Shown: one piece after another, positions 1-11,987 of the stretch
Layout of the letters: the number at the start of each line of letters is the position of its first letter
Numbering within the stretch: the first letter of the stretch is position 1
DNA from: Gigantopelta aegis
Lineage: Eukaryota; Mollusca; Gastropoda; Neomphalida; Peltospiridae
Length of the DNA: 64,000 nucleotides
NCBI RefSeq assembly: GCF_016097555.1
Contig: NC_054704.1
Span: 23,624,231-23,688,230, forward strand
Direction of reading: 5' to 3'
Position numbers and translations under genes: made by a program
The notes under the pieces: generated by a model
Told to the model about the DNA's origin: nothing
The model's input: the letters and a program-made list of their open reading frames with translations, nothing else
Database searches by the model: none

Positions 1-39
1 ATTAATTTAAGGATAGTAGTATTTAGCTCCCTAAGCATG

Positions 40-356
40 TTAGCCCAGTGGAAAAGTGCTCGCTTGATGCGCAGTCGGTTTGGGATTGATTACCGTCAGT
101 GGGCCCATTGGGCTATTTCTCGCTCCAGCCAGTGCACCACGATTTGTACATCAAAGGCTATCCTGTGCTATCCTGTCTATGGGATGGTGCATATAAAAGA
201 TCCCTTGCTGTTAATCGAAAAGAGTAGCCTATGAAGTGGTGACAGCAGGTTTCCTCCCTCAATATCTGTGTGGTCATTAACCATATGTCCGATGCCATAT
301 AACTGTAAATAAAATGTGTTGAGTTCGTTGTTAAATAAACCATTTCCTTCCTTATA
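40..356 (+). mobile_element. tRNA-derived SINE, body A, nearly full length
   Basis: The head carries an A-box-like AGCCCAGTGG and a degenerate B box (TTTGGGATTGATT). The body has the hallmarks shared by many copies here: CCCATTGGGCTATTTC, CCAGCCAGTGCACCACGA, GGTGCATATAAAAGATCCC and AGAGTAGCC. The 3' end is AAATAAAATGTGTTGAG then TTAAATAAACC. A pol III-transcribed retroposon by structure; the copy is diverged. Confidence 0.85.
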
Positions 357-2060
357 TGGTATCAATATGATAACATCTTAAATGGCTCCCCATAATTCAA
401 GTTAGGGGAGTAAGTAGTAACTCTTCAATATTTTTCAAAGCAAGGTCTGCAAAACTGATGAGGAAAAATGTTGCCGTTTTACTGTTCTTTTATTTTAATT
501 GGTTCTTCCATAATGAACTTCCATAATGAACTACCGGTAGTCCACAAAAAGTCAAATTATAATCTCAAAAGAAACTGTTATATTCAACAGATTTATATTC
601 AGACCACCTTGGACATATTATGAATAATTAATAGCTTGGATGGGTCGATAATACATTTACTTTTAAAAACAGTTTCAGTTTTGTTTTTGTTTTACTGTAA
701 AGACAATATAGTTGTGGCATTTAATAATTGGATGATAATAAAGTTACATGATTTGTCTTGGGTTTTTTACAAGAACAATCAATTTTAGTATCGATCATTA
801 TAGTAGATACCAAATAGCCATAGTTTAAAATGTGCTGAGGTGATGTTAAGGGGCAGGTCCAAATTTGCATAATGGGATATTTCAGCATAAATCACTTCCA
901 TCACAATTTGCTGCCTATGTTTCGTTGACATCAAACCCACCTTCATCAGGGGATTGCACTCTTTTCACTTCTTTAGGTTAAATCCATCTTTTCTAGTAGT
1001 CAATTAATATCTCAATTTTCATATAAAATGTAAAGATGTACATGTAAAAAATAAATCCAGTATTTAATTTTATCTTTATATTATTGCAAAATACAGTAAG
1101 TATTGATCAACAGTCACAGTTTGAATTTGAATTGCATCTCCATTCTGACAAAAAACAGTGTTATTTTAATGGATACACAATGAACGTTGTCTATATTTAC
1201 ATGTATGTACTTTTTATTTTTAACCAAGGATTCTTGAGGAAACCACTGTTACAAGTTTGATAATTATCAAGTTAATTATGCAAAGATATGTCTGGGATTG
1301 TTTACTGTGTAATTATTTATAACAAATACATGTTAAAATAAAATAGAGAAATATGGCACTTGCATCTTAGATAATGCACCTTTAAACATTCCTTCCTTTT
1401 CATTTATTTTCATATAATTTATTTCCATAATTATGTCTTACGTGTCATTGCTCTGGTGGTATGTTACTGCTAAAAAGTAAAATTCTTTGTTCTAATCTTT
1501 CTAACCAAAATAGCTTAGAAAAAACAGACAATCCTAAGTGTATATATTTAAAAACAATAATAATAAGTCAGTTACTTTGATTGTCGTTAAATTTGAAACA
1601 TTGATGGAAGAGCCCAAACTATAGATTACATTTATGGACTTGGAATTATAAGATAAACGTATTATTTGTTATTTGTTTATCTTTTCTTCTTAATTGAAGT
1701 AAAAATTGCTCATACTGGAAAAATAAATCTTGAGATCCATTAATGATGTACAGTCTGCTTTAAGTACAAAAAATGTAGAGGGAAAAAAAAGAGAAGAGAT
1801 TAAATGTATTAATAACGATATTCAAGGGAAAAGTAATATATTTTCATCTGAAATGTCACAGATATTGATCTCCTATTAACAAGGTTTTCATAATGGTTTT
1901 GCCTCAGGAGATAATATTTTCCACATGAATGCCTTTAGTGGGGCTTCTAAAAGATTAATAATGTTATTATTCACCACTTTCTGCAAATTTAGGCCTTTGA
2001 AAATTAAAATTTTTGTGCAACTATTTCTAGATAACCCAATTCATTGTAAGTAACCCATTA
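357..2060. other. intergenic, no gene recognised
   Basis: AT-rich sequence with stops in all frames. I see no coding exon, RNA gene or recognisable element here. Confidence 0.6.
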
Positions 2061-2622
2061 CAATCTTTTAAATGGGTTATGCCAACTACATTTGTGTAAT
2101 TGACAATCTTTTAAATGGGTTATGCCAACTACATTTGTGTAATTGACAATCTTTTAAATGGGTTATGCCAACTACATTTGTGTAATTGACAATCTTTTAA
2201 ATGGGTTATGCCAACTACATTTGTGTAATTGACAATCTTTTAAATGGGTTATGCCAACTACATTTGTGTAATTGACAATCTTTTAAATGGGTTATGCCAA
2301 CTACATTTGTGTAATTGACAATCTTTTAAATGGGTTATGCCAACTACATTTGAGTAATTGACAATCTTTTAAATGGGTTATGCCAACTACATTTGTGTAA
2401 TTGACAATCTTTTAAATGGGTTATGCCAACTACATTTGTGTAATTGACAATCTTTTAAATGGGTTATGCCAACTACATTTGTGTAATTGACAATCTTTTA
2501 AATGGGTTATGCCAACTACATTTGTGTAATTGACAATCTTTTAAATGGGTTATGCCAACTACATTTGTGTAATTGACAATCTTTTAAATGGGTTATGCCA
2601 ACTACATTTGTGTAATTGACAA
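2061..2622. repeat. 43-bp minisatellite, about 13 near-identical copies
   Basis: The unit starts CAATCTTTTAAATGGGTTAT and ends GTGTAATTGA, with a constant 43-bp period. Only about one substitution was noticed (TTTGAGTAATT for TTTGTGTAATT in one unit), so the array is young or homogenised. The left edge forms an inverted repeat, TAACCCATT (2051-2059) with AATGGGTTA in the first unit. Confidence 0.95.
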
Positions 2623-3689
2623 GCCAACAAAAATAACAAATTGCACTATTTTTAGTGACCTGGAATTTTGTGCTGTATTCACCGCTTTATATATATTTAA
2701 TATTTTATACATGTAGTTGTACTATATTATTTGTAAGCCATAATTCGCTGTATATAAAAAAAACACAAACAGGCACGTGTACAAGAATTTATGCAAGGAT
2801 GGTCTAAATTTGGGCGAGCAAAATTTATGGAAGGGAAGAGGGTGTCATATTACGTTCCTTAAAAAACATATTTGAAAACATTTTCTTGCTTGAGCAGGTC
2901 GGTTGACCCCCGAAATCAGCACTGTACACATAATAAACAACACCAAAACCTAAACACTCGTATGCTATTGCGTATCAAACAAAGGCATATACATATACAC
3001 ATGTACACAATCAACATCAACACAAAAATAATAAAATGACAATAAAATAGTGAAGTATATTTTAATATTACCATAGACCACTTGTATAATAGTTTGTACA
3101 TGTAGAATATCAGGTAACAAAAAATGTGAAATATATAGAAACACTATACACTATTTACTGGCCTACTAGTATATTAAGTTAATGTTCAGGCATGTCCGTC
3201 CCAGCCAGGTGAAACTGCCAGTCACTGGGTTTGAGACAACAGAGTATTTTTTAATATAGAAAATATCAAGGTATCTTTGAAAACGTTACGCCCAGGTACA
3301 CCGGTCTTGTTGGCTTGTAAGCAAATGACCTATCCACAGCAACACATTACCTAGAGACCTTGCAAATTTGCATACCATTATTAACCGGGTTAATAAAGTA
3401 AATTATCACATGGGTTTATGACATGGATATCATGGGTAAGTTATAGGATAAATAGAATTTGCTACTCGTGTTTTTTAATATGTAAGATATCAACCTCGTC
3501 TTGTTACCAGTAATCAGTATGTCTCGGCAGAGCCTCAACAAATACCAATTAACATAGACTCGGTTAATATTTATCCATATTAAAAAATGCTCATGACGAA
3601 TCCTCTATGTATAATTATAACTTGCTATATCAATACTGTATTCTTTACTAACATATCTCTTTTAAAACTACCAGACCTCGCCATTTAAA
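2623..3689. other. intergenic, no gene recognised
   Basis: AT-rich sequence with no supported gene. Nothing repeated was recognised by eye. Confidence 0.5.
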
Positions 3690-4480
3690 AGGGAGCTATC
3701 ACTCTTCCTCTCAAACTTGCAAAAGAAAGACGACTGGCCCTACAATGGATTCCAACCCACTGTGGGATCCCAGGAAATGAGGAAGCAGACATGCTAGTCA
3801 AGCTAGGAGCAAAACAACAGAATTAGATTCTCTGAAAATAAAACCCTGATCAGGTCAGCCAATAAGCCTGGGACAGTGAGGGATGATTATCACCTTCTCA
3901 GCCAGTGGATCAACTAACTCTGTTAAGACTTCCTACAGGCCACAACAGACTAAAAGCTTACATGTTCAAAACGTTCAAACTAGTACCTTCACCAACTTGC
4001 AGCTGTGGACTCCAAGACCAAACAAGGGAGCACATCCTACAGCAGTGCTCAACCTAACAAGGTTTGAGACAATCTGAGTGGCCTATTGAAACAACCATAT
4101 AAACCAAACTCTATGGTGACAGAGGAGACGGCCTCAGTGGTGTCGTGGTTAAGCCATCAGACATAAAGCTGGTAGGTACAGAGTTTGCAGCCCAGTACCG
4201 GCTCCCAACCAGAGAGTTTTAACAACTTAATGGGTAGGTGTAAGGCCACTACACCCTCTTCTCTCTCACTAACCATTAATAATTAACAACTAACCCATTG
4301 TCCTGGACAGACAGCCCAGATAGCTGAGGTGTGTTCCTAGGACAGCGTGCTTGAATCTTAATTGAATATAAGTATGAAAATAAGTTGAAATGAAATGAAA
4401 TGACAGAGGGGAACTGGAAAAGACAGCTCATTTCATTTTACAGACTGGTACTCTCCATCACTCCTCTGAAACTAATTCAA
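3690..4480 (+). mobile_element. non-LTR retrotransposon (LINE) 3' coding fragment, RNase H end
   Basis: Readable pieces include LALQWIPTHCGIPGNEEAD, the typical C-terminal RNase H motif of I/Jockey-type LINEs. A Cys/His stretch (CSCGLQDQTREHILQQC) follows, then TKLYGD and LEKTAHFILQTG, the usual end of ORF2. Several stops and frame changes break it. Reading resumes after the SINE at 4130-4400, so the SINE landed in an existing LINE fossil. The 5' part (reverse transcriptase, endonuclease) is absent, as expected for a 5'-truncated copy. Confidence 0.8.
4130..4400 (+). mobile_element. tRNA-derived SINE, head B/body B, inserted in LINE
   Basis: The head GGCCTCAGTGGTGTCGTGG resembles a tRNA, with B box GAGTTTGCAGCCC. 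The body ends CTGGACAGACAGCCCAGATA, then GACAGCGTGCTTGAATCTTA and a (AAATG)n-like tail. Flanking 12-bp direct repeats TGACAGAGGAGA (4117-4128) and TGACAGAGGGGA (4401-4412) differ at one base and look like the target-site duplication. Confidence 0.85.
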
Positions 4481-4554
4481 GGATCCATTGTACTTTGTAC
4501 CTTAGTATGTGAATTTATATGGTATCCAGGCCTTTTTTTCACACCGAGGTCTGA

Positions 4555-4646
4555 ACTATACATACATATATACATACATATAATATATAGATATACATGC
4601 AATATATATATATATATATACATACATACATACATACATACATATA
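4555..4646. repeat. (CATA)n/(TA)n simple repeat
   Basis: Runs of CATACATA and TATATATA. The array abuts the left TIR of the Tc1-like element. Confidence 0.9.
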
Positions 4647-4914
4647 CACAAAGAAAAAGGTTAAGCACCCCTAGATGTAATTAGTACTGAAATAGCCCCA
4701 TTCATAAAAACTGCAAATTACGTGACGAATATGTCAAGAAATGGTGTTCCATCGAAATAATAAGAGAGTACAATGACAACTGTGACGTCCCACAACAGAA
4801 CAACATGCACGTCCATCATGCCACCCATGCTTTGCTCAAAATGCAATATCAATACACTGCAATTGGTGCCATTTAACGTCACTGTCTTGCACTGTTGAAA
4901 TTTAATTGTTGAAT

Positions 4915-5959
4915 ATGGCACGTCGACGGTCATCAGAGGCCCAAAGATGGCGTATTATTGGTATGCATGCGACCGGCATGACCTTCAAAAGTATAGGACA
5001 TCAAATGGGGTATCATTACACCGTAATCAGCAGACTTGATACAAAAACACGGGCATGCCAATGCTGTAAAGGATCTCCCACAGTCAGGGAGACCGCGCAT
5101 GATGTCACAGCGCGAGGGCAGGGCCCTGCTTCGGCTCATACATCGTTAACCCTTTGCTACGTCTCCTGTTCTGAAGAGCCAATGGTTACCCAATAGATGG
5201 ATGTCAGCCAGGACAGTGAAGAATTGTCTGAAATTTGTGGGATTGAAGGCCAGAAGGGTCATCAAGCGTCCCTTTTTTGCTTATCACCATGAGCGACGCC
5301 ATTTAGCGTGGTGTTTGGCCCAGAGAGGTTGGAATCTAAGGTCCTGGCAAAGAGTCCATTGGTCCGACGAAAGCTGGTTCCTGCTTCATGTCACAGATGA
5401 CCAATTAAGAGTTTGGAGACATAAAAATGCTGCCTACACACCCAGGAACATACGACCTATGACCTCGTATGGTGGAGGTTCAGCAATGGTTTGGGGTTGC
5501 CTATCACATGATTGTAAGCTGGATCTTGTCACCATTCAAGGCAACTTCAATGGTGATCGGTACATTCATAACGTCCTGCAACCAGTTGTTGTGCTGCATT
5601 TTGATAACCATCCACTTGCCACCAGACCTCTGTACATGGGTGACAAAGCTAGGCCACATCATTCCCGAGCAGTAACAGTATTACTCCAAACTGAAGCTGT
5701 GACGACACTGCCCTGGCCGGCCATGAGTCCTGACCTAAACCCGCTAGAGCATGTTTGGGACATCTTGGGGCAGTAAGTGACCCCACCTGTACAGACTCTG
5801 GCACAATTAGAGGCAGCTCTTCATCGAGAATGGCAGCAGTTGCCCATGCAGCAGATCAGACGACTTACTGGAGAGATGAGACGAAGGGTGGAAGTTGTCA
5901 TCCTGGCATGTGGCGGGTTATTCGCTATTGATGATTTGTGTCATGAATGTCATCTGTGA
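4915..5959 (+). pseudogene. Tc1-like transposase, broken
   Basis: Cut-and-paste transposase of the IS630/Tc1/mariner superfamily. The start MARRRSSEAQRW and the following helix-turn-helix region are typical. RTVKNCLKFVGLKARRVIKRP lies just before the catalytic domain. Catalytic blocks seen: HWSDESW (first Asp), MGDKARPHHS (second Asp; family usual is DNARPH, so Asn is Lys here) and MSPDLNPLEHVWD (third acidic residue, DD34E-like spacing). At least one frameshift near 5050-5100, an in-frame stop near 5148 and a stop at 5774-5776 before the last 60 residues mean no full protein can be made. Inactive fossil. Confidence 0.9.
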
Positions 5960-6059
5960 ACTTCAAATGACATTTTTCATTATCAATCATGATGTTGACT
6001 TGTGTTTCTGACTCTGCACCTCCATACTTATTGTGCCTCAGTTTTTGGCTCAAATACAG

Positions 6060-7106
6060 TGATTCCCAGTCTGAAGCTCCACGCGGTAAGACGTGTTTGT
6101 TTCGCGTGTGCACACTGCACGTGCTTTCGTGTGCTCGACTTGGGGGTCCTTAGTTTCGTTGTTTTTGTCAGCGAAATGAAGTTTTATACTGGGATATATG
6201 CGGCCATTGGAACTGCTTGAATGCTGGAACGCTTCTCGTTTCGACAGCCTGCACCACCAGGTTGGATTCTTTTTTAGCGAGATTCCTTGCCTCCACGTCA
6301 TTTCTCCGACTGTCGACTTGGTATTTTTCGCGTTTAGTCTCTACATGTCCAAGCCTGTCCTAGCAGCACTGGAAGATTGACCGCCCCACTCTAAGAAGAA
6401 ATAGGAAGCAGGGTCGGCCCCTACTACTCTTTTTCTAGACTTTACCTTGCTTTATAGTGATACCATCTCGTATCCTCCGGAGTCGGGCCCGTCCGCACCA
6501 CTATACCAAACCATGACAACTGGACTATACCCTAGTCTGATACTCTCTCTCGTTCAGACAGATCCGGCTTCTCAAGATCTGTATTTCAGCACAGCACTAC
6601 ACCTTCAACGTCTATCGACTGTCAATCTAGGGGTTTTCTTGATGGGATGCAACCCATCTCGTCCCTTTAAGCTGTGCACCCAAATGCCTTAACGAGGCCA
6701 CTCATGTGGACATATCGATCGGACTTTAAACTTTTAGATCTGCGTTCAAAATTTTATGTCGAAATTACTTCTTTTTTAAAATATTATTAAATAGTCCGAT
6801 CCTCTCTTCTTTCTCTTATTTAATTTTGGACTGTCCTTCTAAAATGCTCCAAATTATATAAATATTTGGCCGAGCAGTCAGTTCTTTTTATTTTGGGCTT
6901 GTAACCTTTTTATTTTTTTTATTTATTCTATTAACTTTTTTACTAATTGCTATTTTTAAAATTCTGCCCATTTTCACCCCCCCCCACCCCCCCTCCCCCC
7001 CATCCCGAGTCAGGCCACCGATCTTATCAGAGGTCGGACTCGGGATGGGCATGTTCGAAACCCTTGTGGTATATGGGCACGTTAAACTAGTTATCATCAT
7101 TATCAT
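6060..7106 (+). mobile_element. about 1.05-kb non-coding retroposon with 3' hairpin and TCATCA tail
   Basis: Flanked by a perfect 9-bp direct repeat CAAATACAG (6051-6059 and 7107-7115), so this is one insertion into the Tc1-like element. No reverse transcriptase was found. The 3' part has a pyrimidine/C run, then a perfect 11-bp stem CATCCCGAGTC/GACTCGGGATG (7001-7011 with 7037-7047). A conserved end follows, CCCTTGTGGTATATGGGCAC then GTTAAAC, and a TTATCATCA tail. This could be a 5'-truncated LINE 3' region or a LINE-mobilised non-autonomous element. Confidence 0.65.
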
Positions 7107-7312
7107 CAAATACAGCATTTTGGAATTCTTTTCAGAATCATGATTAAAATTTCAAAACTGGATACACTTATTATGTTTTCTTACTGTCAAAGATGTATTC
7201 TTGCAAAACACATTTGTTTTTCCGAGGTTATGTTATCAGGTTTTCAACACCAAACCTCGTAAGACAAGCAATTGTGAAAAATACAGGGGTGCTTAACTTG
7301 TTTCTTTGTGTA

Positions 7313-7340
7313 TACACACACACACACACACACACACACA
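7313..7340. repeat. (CA)n microsatellite
   Basis: About 14 CA dinucleotides, directly outside the right end of the Tc1-like element. Confidence 0.95.
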
Positions 7341-7901
7341 TATTATTTTTTTAAAGGACAGAGCAAACCAAACCAGACAATTTGTAAAATGCACAATGTT
7401 TGATTTTAAATGGTATAATCTATAAACAGTTCAAAGGTGTCACCGAAGAAAAAAAATTCTGCTTCATAATTTTGTTCTTTTCAATATAAAGTCGCTAAAT
7501 ACATATTGTAAAATTTTACATTGTGACTCAGTCTATTAACACATTTGTTTGTTGTATTTACATTAATGACTCAGTCTAGTAACACATTTTGTTTCATATA
7601 ATGGCATCCTAAGCCTGAATAGCATTTTTGCATTAAATATAAAAAGCAGTTGAGATTACCTTTTATTTTGGGCTGTTTATATAACAAATTATTTGCTGCA
7701 AGCACCTCCTATCATATTCATTTAATATTTCTAAAAATGAAAGGAAAAAAAAAAGGTTTCGTAATGCCACAGAATACACACATAAAAAAAAAAACTAAAT
7801 CCAAGGCTGGTAAAACTGTAAAACAGTAGAAAATTGAAGACAAAATAAGAAAAAGATCCATCAAATTTTTGCAGCTAGCTGAAAAACAGGCATTGCATTA
7901 A

Positions 7902-8645
7902 TAGAGGCACTGATTTTCCGCAATCGTGGAATCGCGGAATCGCGGACGGAATCGCGGAAATACCTATCTGAAACGGAATTCCCTCTTTTTTTCCCAAACA
8001 TTATTTAACTTTAAATAGTGCATTTGATTAATTAAAATTTATTTTTCAAAGTAGAAACTATGGACACCGCTATGACACTAGTACCTTTGTATGTTACGCC
8101 AAATGTTTGATGTAGAGTATCTAGACGTTTTACCAGTCGTGTTTTCTTAGCTTATTTCCGGTGCTTTAACGGGAGAAACTGAACATTGTGAGCTAAAATT
8201 GTCTGATATTTACTCAAGTGAAAGATATATTATGTCATGTTTGCTTATTAATTTTTAACATTTGCGGCATTGCCATATTTCCGATCTCACAAAGGAATGC
8301 AGTAATTGTATATTGTATGCCAGGCTTTGTTCAAAATAAATTATACACGGGAAGTGGTTTATAGTGTGATCGTTTGTAATTATTTTCCCCATCATATCGT
8401 CCGAAGTCTGTGTCGTGGTGTATTCGTGTTTAAATTTAAACCAAAAATAAATACAAACTACTGACATGTTTTATCTCATTGCATATTTATTTATTTTATA
8501 CCAGCAATTAATTGTTGTGTGTGTGTATGTGTGTGTGAGTGAAACAAAAACAGAATTTGTTTAATACTGAAATGGAAAAAAACGGAATTTGTAACATTAT
8601 GAAACGGAAAAGGGAAAAATCTGAAATGGAAAATCAGTGCCTCTA
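7902..8645. mobile_element. hAT-like non-autonomous TIR element, about 0.74 kb
   Basis: Perfect 18-bp terminal inverted repeats TAGAGGCACTGATTTTCC at 7902-7919 and 8628-8645. CATTAA lies immediately outside both ends, a likely target duplication. The left arm has iterated GGAATCGCGGA (7927-7960). No transposase is seen. The hAT label is an inference from the TIR style. Confidence 0.75.
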
Positions 8646-8742
8646 CATTAACAAATGAATGTATATTCAGACATCCGTAAAGACAAGAAAGTAACTAGTA
8701 ATCTACATATTTGTACGTGGTGTTTTCCAGTCATGTGAAATT

Positions 8743-8810
8743 ACACACTTTAACTTGCCAATCCAGAGCACATTTTACACACTTTAACTTGCCAATCCAG
8801 AGCACATTTT
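8743..8810. repeat. 34-bp tandem duplication
   Basis: ACACACTTTAACTTGCCAAT and the rest of a 34-bp unit occur twice, perfectly, back to back. Confidence 0.95.
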
Positions 8811-9615
8811 GCAGATTAATTACAATCAAATTTGTCATTTAGGCTGGATAACAGAACAAACATTTGGGCCACAATTAACTTTCGTTTTAATACTTTGACT
8901 TATTACATACACTGATACAGATAGATGAATCATGATACCAAGGACTGAATGGGGATTTATTCAGGATATTTCGCCAGGGTCCCATGATGGAAGGGATTGG
9001 GAAAATTAACGCGAGCATATCATACCTGGGACATGCTTTCAGGCCACTGAATGATGCCTGTTAAATTAATTTATTAGAATATACATAATTATATATATAT
9101 ATATCTGGAATTTTTAGTACAGAAATTTGGAATTTTCAGTGCTACATTCTATTGGGAAGGGACCTATGTTCGGACCCACAGAATGCTTGGATATATCCAT
9201 GTTGAAATCAGCAATGGCCATTGTATTACAATTTACATTTACATTTAGACTTAATTGAGGTCTCCTTAATTTTCTAGATGTGTATCAGTACATACATAAC
9301 TGTACTTTAGGGAATCGGATGGAATTACAGAACTAATCATCTGGTTGCACCAACTACGTTAATCAATGTTCAATTAGTAACATCTTTTAATTATTCAGTT
9401 TAATTCCTATATCCATGTAGTGTTCAAGCAGACTGTCCTGGGTATGTGGCACATGCATCAAGAATTCAAGTACTAGTAAATGTATCCACTGGTGCATCAA
9501 GAACCACAGGAAGGGAAGTAACTCTGAAAAGTACCCATCTTCAGTTCTACTCGGTCATGAAACTTGATGTTGTACAGAACTCAATTAATTAATTAAATGC
9601 TTTAAGCAAACAATG
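8811..9615. other. intergenic, no gene recognised
   Basis: AT-rich, no coding exon or RNA gene seen. Confidence 0.5.
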
Positions 9616-9765
9616 CAGGGCCAGCTCTGCCACTCGCCAAATTCACTAACTGAACAACAACAACAACAAAAAATTGATAATTGATATTTTGTAGGGAAAT
9701 AGCTATAGTTTTTGTTTTTTTAAGATAACGTGGCAAAATGTTCTGATCACCCAGAGCTAGCCGTG
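9616..9765 (+). mobile_element. CAGGGCTAGCT-type MITE, diverged copy
   Basis: The ends CAGGGCCAGCT and AGCTAGCCGTG match the perfect 11-bp TIR of the copy at 48471-48654. Internal matches are GCCACTCGCCAAATT, TTGATATTTTGT and TGGCAAAATG. CAATG sits on both sides. Confidence 0.7.
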
Positions 9766-10777
9766 CAATGCAACCTAACAAAGTAGTGTTCGAAATAAGC
9801 ACTTGTTCGTTTGTCCTGACAAGTGAAAATGTGCTTGGACAAACAAAATGTACCTTGGTGGCTGTCCAGTGGACAAGTAAAAATACTTGGTGAAGTTTCA
9901 TTTTGAATAATGAAAAACATTGTTCTTGTACTTTATAAAACAAACTATTTATTTGGACAAGTGAAAATATTTATGGATGAGCAGATTTCTAGATGTATTT
10001 GTCCAGTGGACTGGTGAAAAATCCCCAACTTCCTGATAGTTTTAAAAGCATGACATTACAGACATATGATATCAGATAATCTGTATGTATGTATGAACTT
10101 TCAGAGAGAAAAAAAATTATACACTCAGTTCTAATCGTAATATTTTTATATACAATACTACTACTTCCTGCAATAAATTTTAAATAAAACAATTGTATGT
10201 TTAATTAAAAATATGACATCATATTATTAAGTAGTTGATAATCTGTCATTATGTTAAAATGAAAGTGATAATTAGTATTTTCTGGCATTAATGAAATGAA
10301 TGTGGCCGAGAATTAATAATGCTTGACTTACTGCAAACAGCGTGATATGAATTGATGTACAGTCTGGCGCCAAAGTTGAAACATAGACAGACAGAGTCCT
10401 GACATCTGTTATGTGGTTTTGTTTTTGAAATCGGATTAGGTCCAAAATATTTGACAACTTCGACTTCTCAACACTGCTAATAATCCGGTGACTTGAGCCA
10501 ACTTTCAGCGAAGAAAACATTCATTTTGCCAGCTAGATTAGCTAGACTCACACCAGTCAATCGCCAATAAGCCATGGGCTAATGGAAATATCAGCCGTTG
10601 AACAAAAATTTACTTTAAAAAAAAATCATTATTAGCCAAATTGGATCATTTAAAAAAAAATTAGAGTGAGCCCAGATCAGTATAGATAAATAATAGCATA
10701 AATTATAAAATGTAACACAGAAAAGGAATATTTAATGTAGAATATTTGCAATATATAACAGAAATAAAATTCTTATA
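9766..10777. repeat. degenerate GGACAAGTGAAAAT-type repeat and unclassified sequence
   Basis: Several short variants of GGACAAGTGAAAATATTT and CCAGTGGACAAG occur between 9810 and 10020, suggesting an old interspersed repeat. The rest shows nothing recognisable. Confidence 0.4.
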
Positions 10778-10897
10778 ACCACTTCTTTATGTAACCAGCT
10801 ATCAGTTACAACACTACAACATATTACAAGATTCCAAAGCAATCAATTTTGACAAGGGAATATGAATTACAATACTTGTCTGAACAATCATTATTAT
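10778..10897 (+). repeat. dispersed repeat, copy 1 (pair with 14235-14352)
   Basis: About 120 bp, including CAGTTACAACACTACAACAT and TTTTGACAAGGGAATATGAA, recurs in the same orientation about 3.45 kb downstream. The two copies bracket the pogo-like element at 11363-13608. Confidence 0.85.
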
Positions 10898-11529
10898 AGA
10901 CTAATACTAGGGATAAGCTAGGGATAAAGATTTCTAATCACTATTGAGTACTCCAGGTGGCTATCCAATGGAATTGGGCACTAATCTGTTGGGTTCTCAA
11001 CTGGATTCATTTCAGCAACAAATTAATATTTTTATTTTAATATAACATCAACACTAACTATCACTTAAAAAGTAAGTTAATACATGTACTATCACATTAT
11101 TGATGGAAATTTATTCAACTGTTTTGCTTAAATGTTTTTACAGACAACAGTAGTATTGATACCAAAATATTACAATTTGGACCAAACTATTTGGAACCAC
11201 TCCACATGAACGTGGAAAATACTAAACACTACAAATTGTACTGATGATTTCATTTTGCCCATTTTTATTCTTCAACTTCTGATCTTTTCTCTAGGAAGGG
11301 AGAAGTTACTAGTACCTGAGGGAGTGTTTTCAATTATTGCAATATATAAAGGTACATAGTAGTTACTGTAAAATACTTTATTTTTTAGGGGTGTATTTTT
11401 CATGCTAAAATAAATTGCTATGTTTGCGGAATTAATATTTCATGCATCCTTAATTAAACAAAAAACATTTCGGAGAACATCACTGACCCATATGTGACCT
11501 CGATTTGTAAACAACTTGGACTGCCAGGT

Positions 11530-11915
11530 AATCAAAAAGCTTTGTGTCTTTTTGACGTTTTAGAAGTTCACAGAACTGAGAAAGTTCATGAATTGTTGAC
11601 GCCAAACAATATTGTCATTGTGCCACCTGTACTGATCAACTTCAGCCATTGGATTTAATGGTGAACCAAATTTTTAAAGATGAACTAATATAGTGATTCC
11701 ATGATTGGTACTCCAGTGAAGTGATGGGGAAAAAAATGGATGAAAATGACGAAGCGTCTTAGGATGAACAGTGTTAAAAGTGTGAATGTTGACATAAATA
11801 TGAGTATTGTGAAACCCATTCATTCCCAGTGGGTTACTGAAGTGTGTGAGATTGTCTCCAACAAGACGGATCTGATTCGAAGTGATTTTTGCAAAGCTGA
11901 CATTCTCGATTATGG
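11530..11915 (+). pseudogene. pogo/Tigger-type transposase C-terminal fragment
   Basis: Across changing frames one reads NQKALCLFDVLEVHRTEKV, ELLTPNNIVIVPP, then LQPLDLMVNQIFKDEL, the conserved block near the last catalytic residue of pogo/Tigger DDE_1 transposases. It continues SQWVTEVCEIVSNKTDLIRS, a typical C-terminal region. Frameshifts and stops break it and the N-terminal CENP-B-like DNA-binding region is missing. Plain DNA transposon fossil. Confidence 0.65.
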
Positions 11916-11987
11916 ACACTGACAATATTCAATAGAAAGATGACCTTTATTCCATGTACGTATAATTTTCATCAATTACTGTATAAC

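Larger units (their letters stand above)
4647..7310 (+). mobile_element. Tc1-like DNA transposon, interrupted by a retroposon
   Basis: The ends are inverted: CACAAAGAAAAAGGTTAAGC at the left, and reading inward from the right CACAAAGAAACAAGTTAAGC. Both are flanked by TA, the Tc1/mariner target site (4645-4646, 7311-7312). A broken DDE transposase lies inside. Subtracting the 1047-bp retroposon at 6060-7106 and its duplicated target leaves about 1.6 kb, the usual Tc1 size, which supports the boundaries. Confidence 0.85.

Noticed and set aside
2061-2622. CRISPR-like array
   Set aside because: Units are contiguous with no unique spacers and the genome is eukaryotic; this is a minisatellite.
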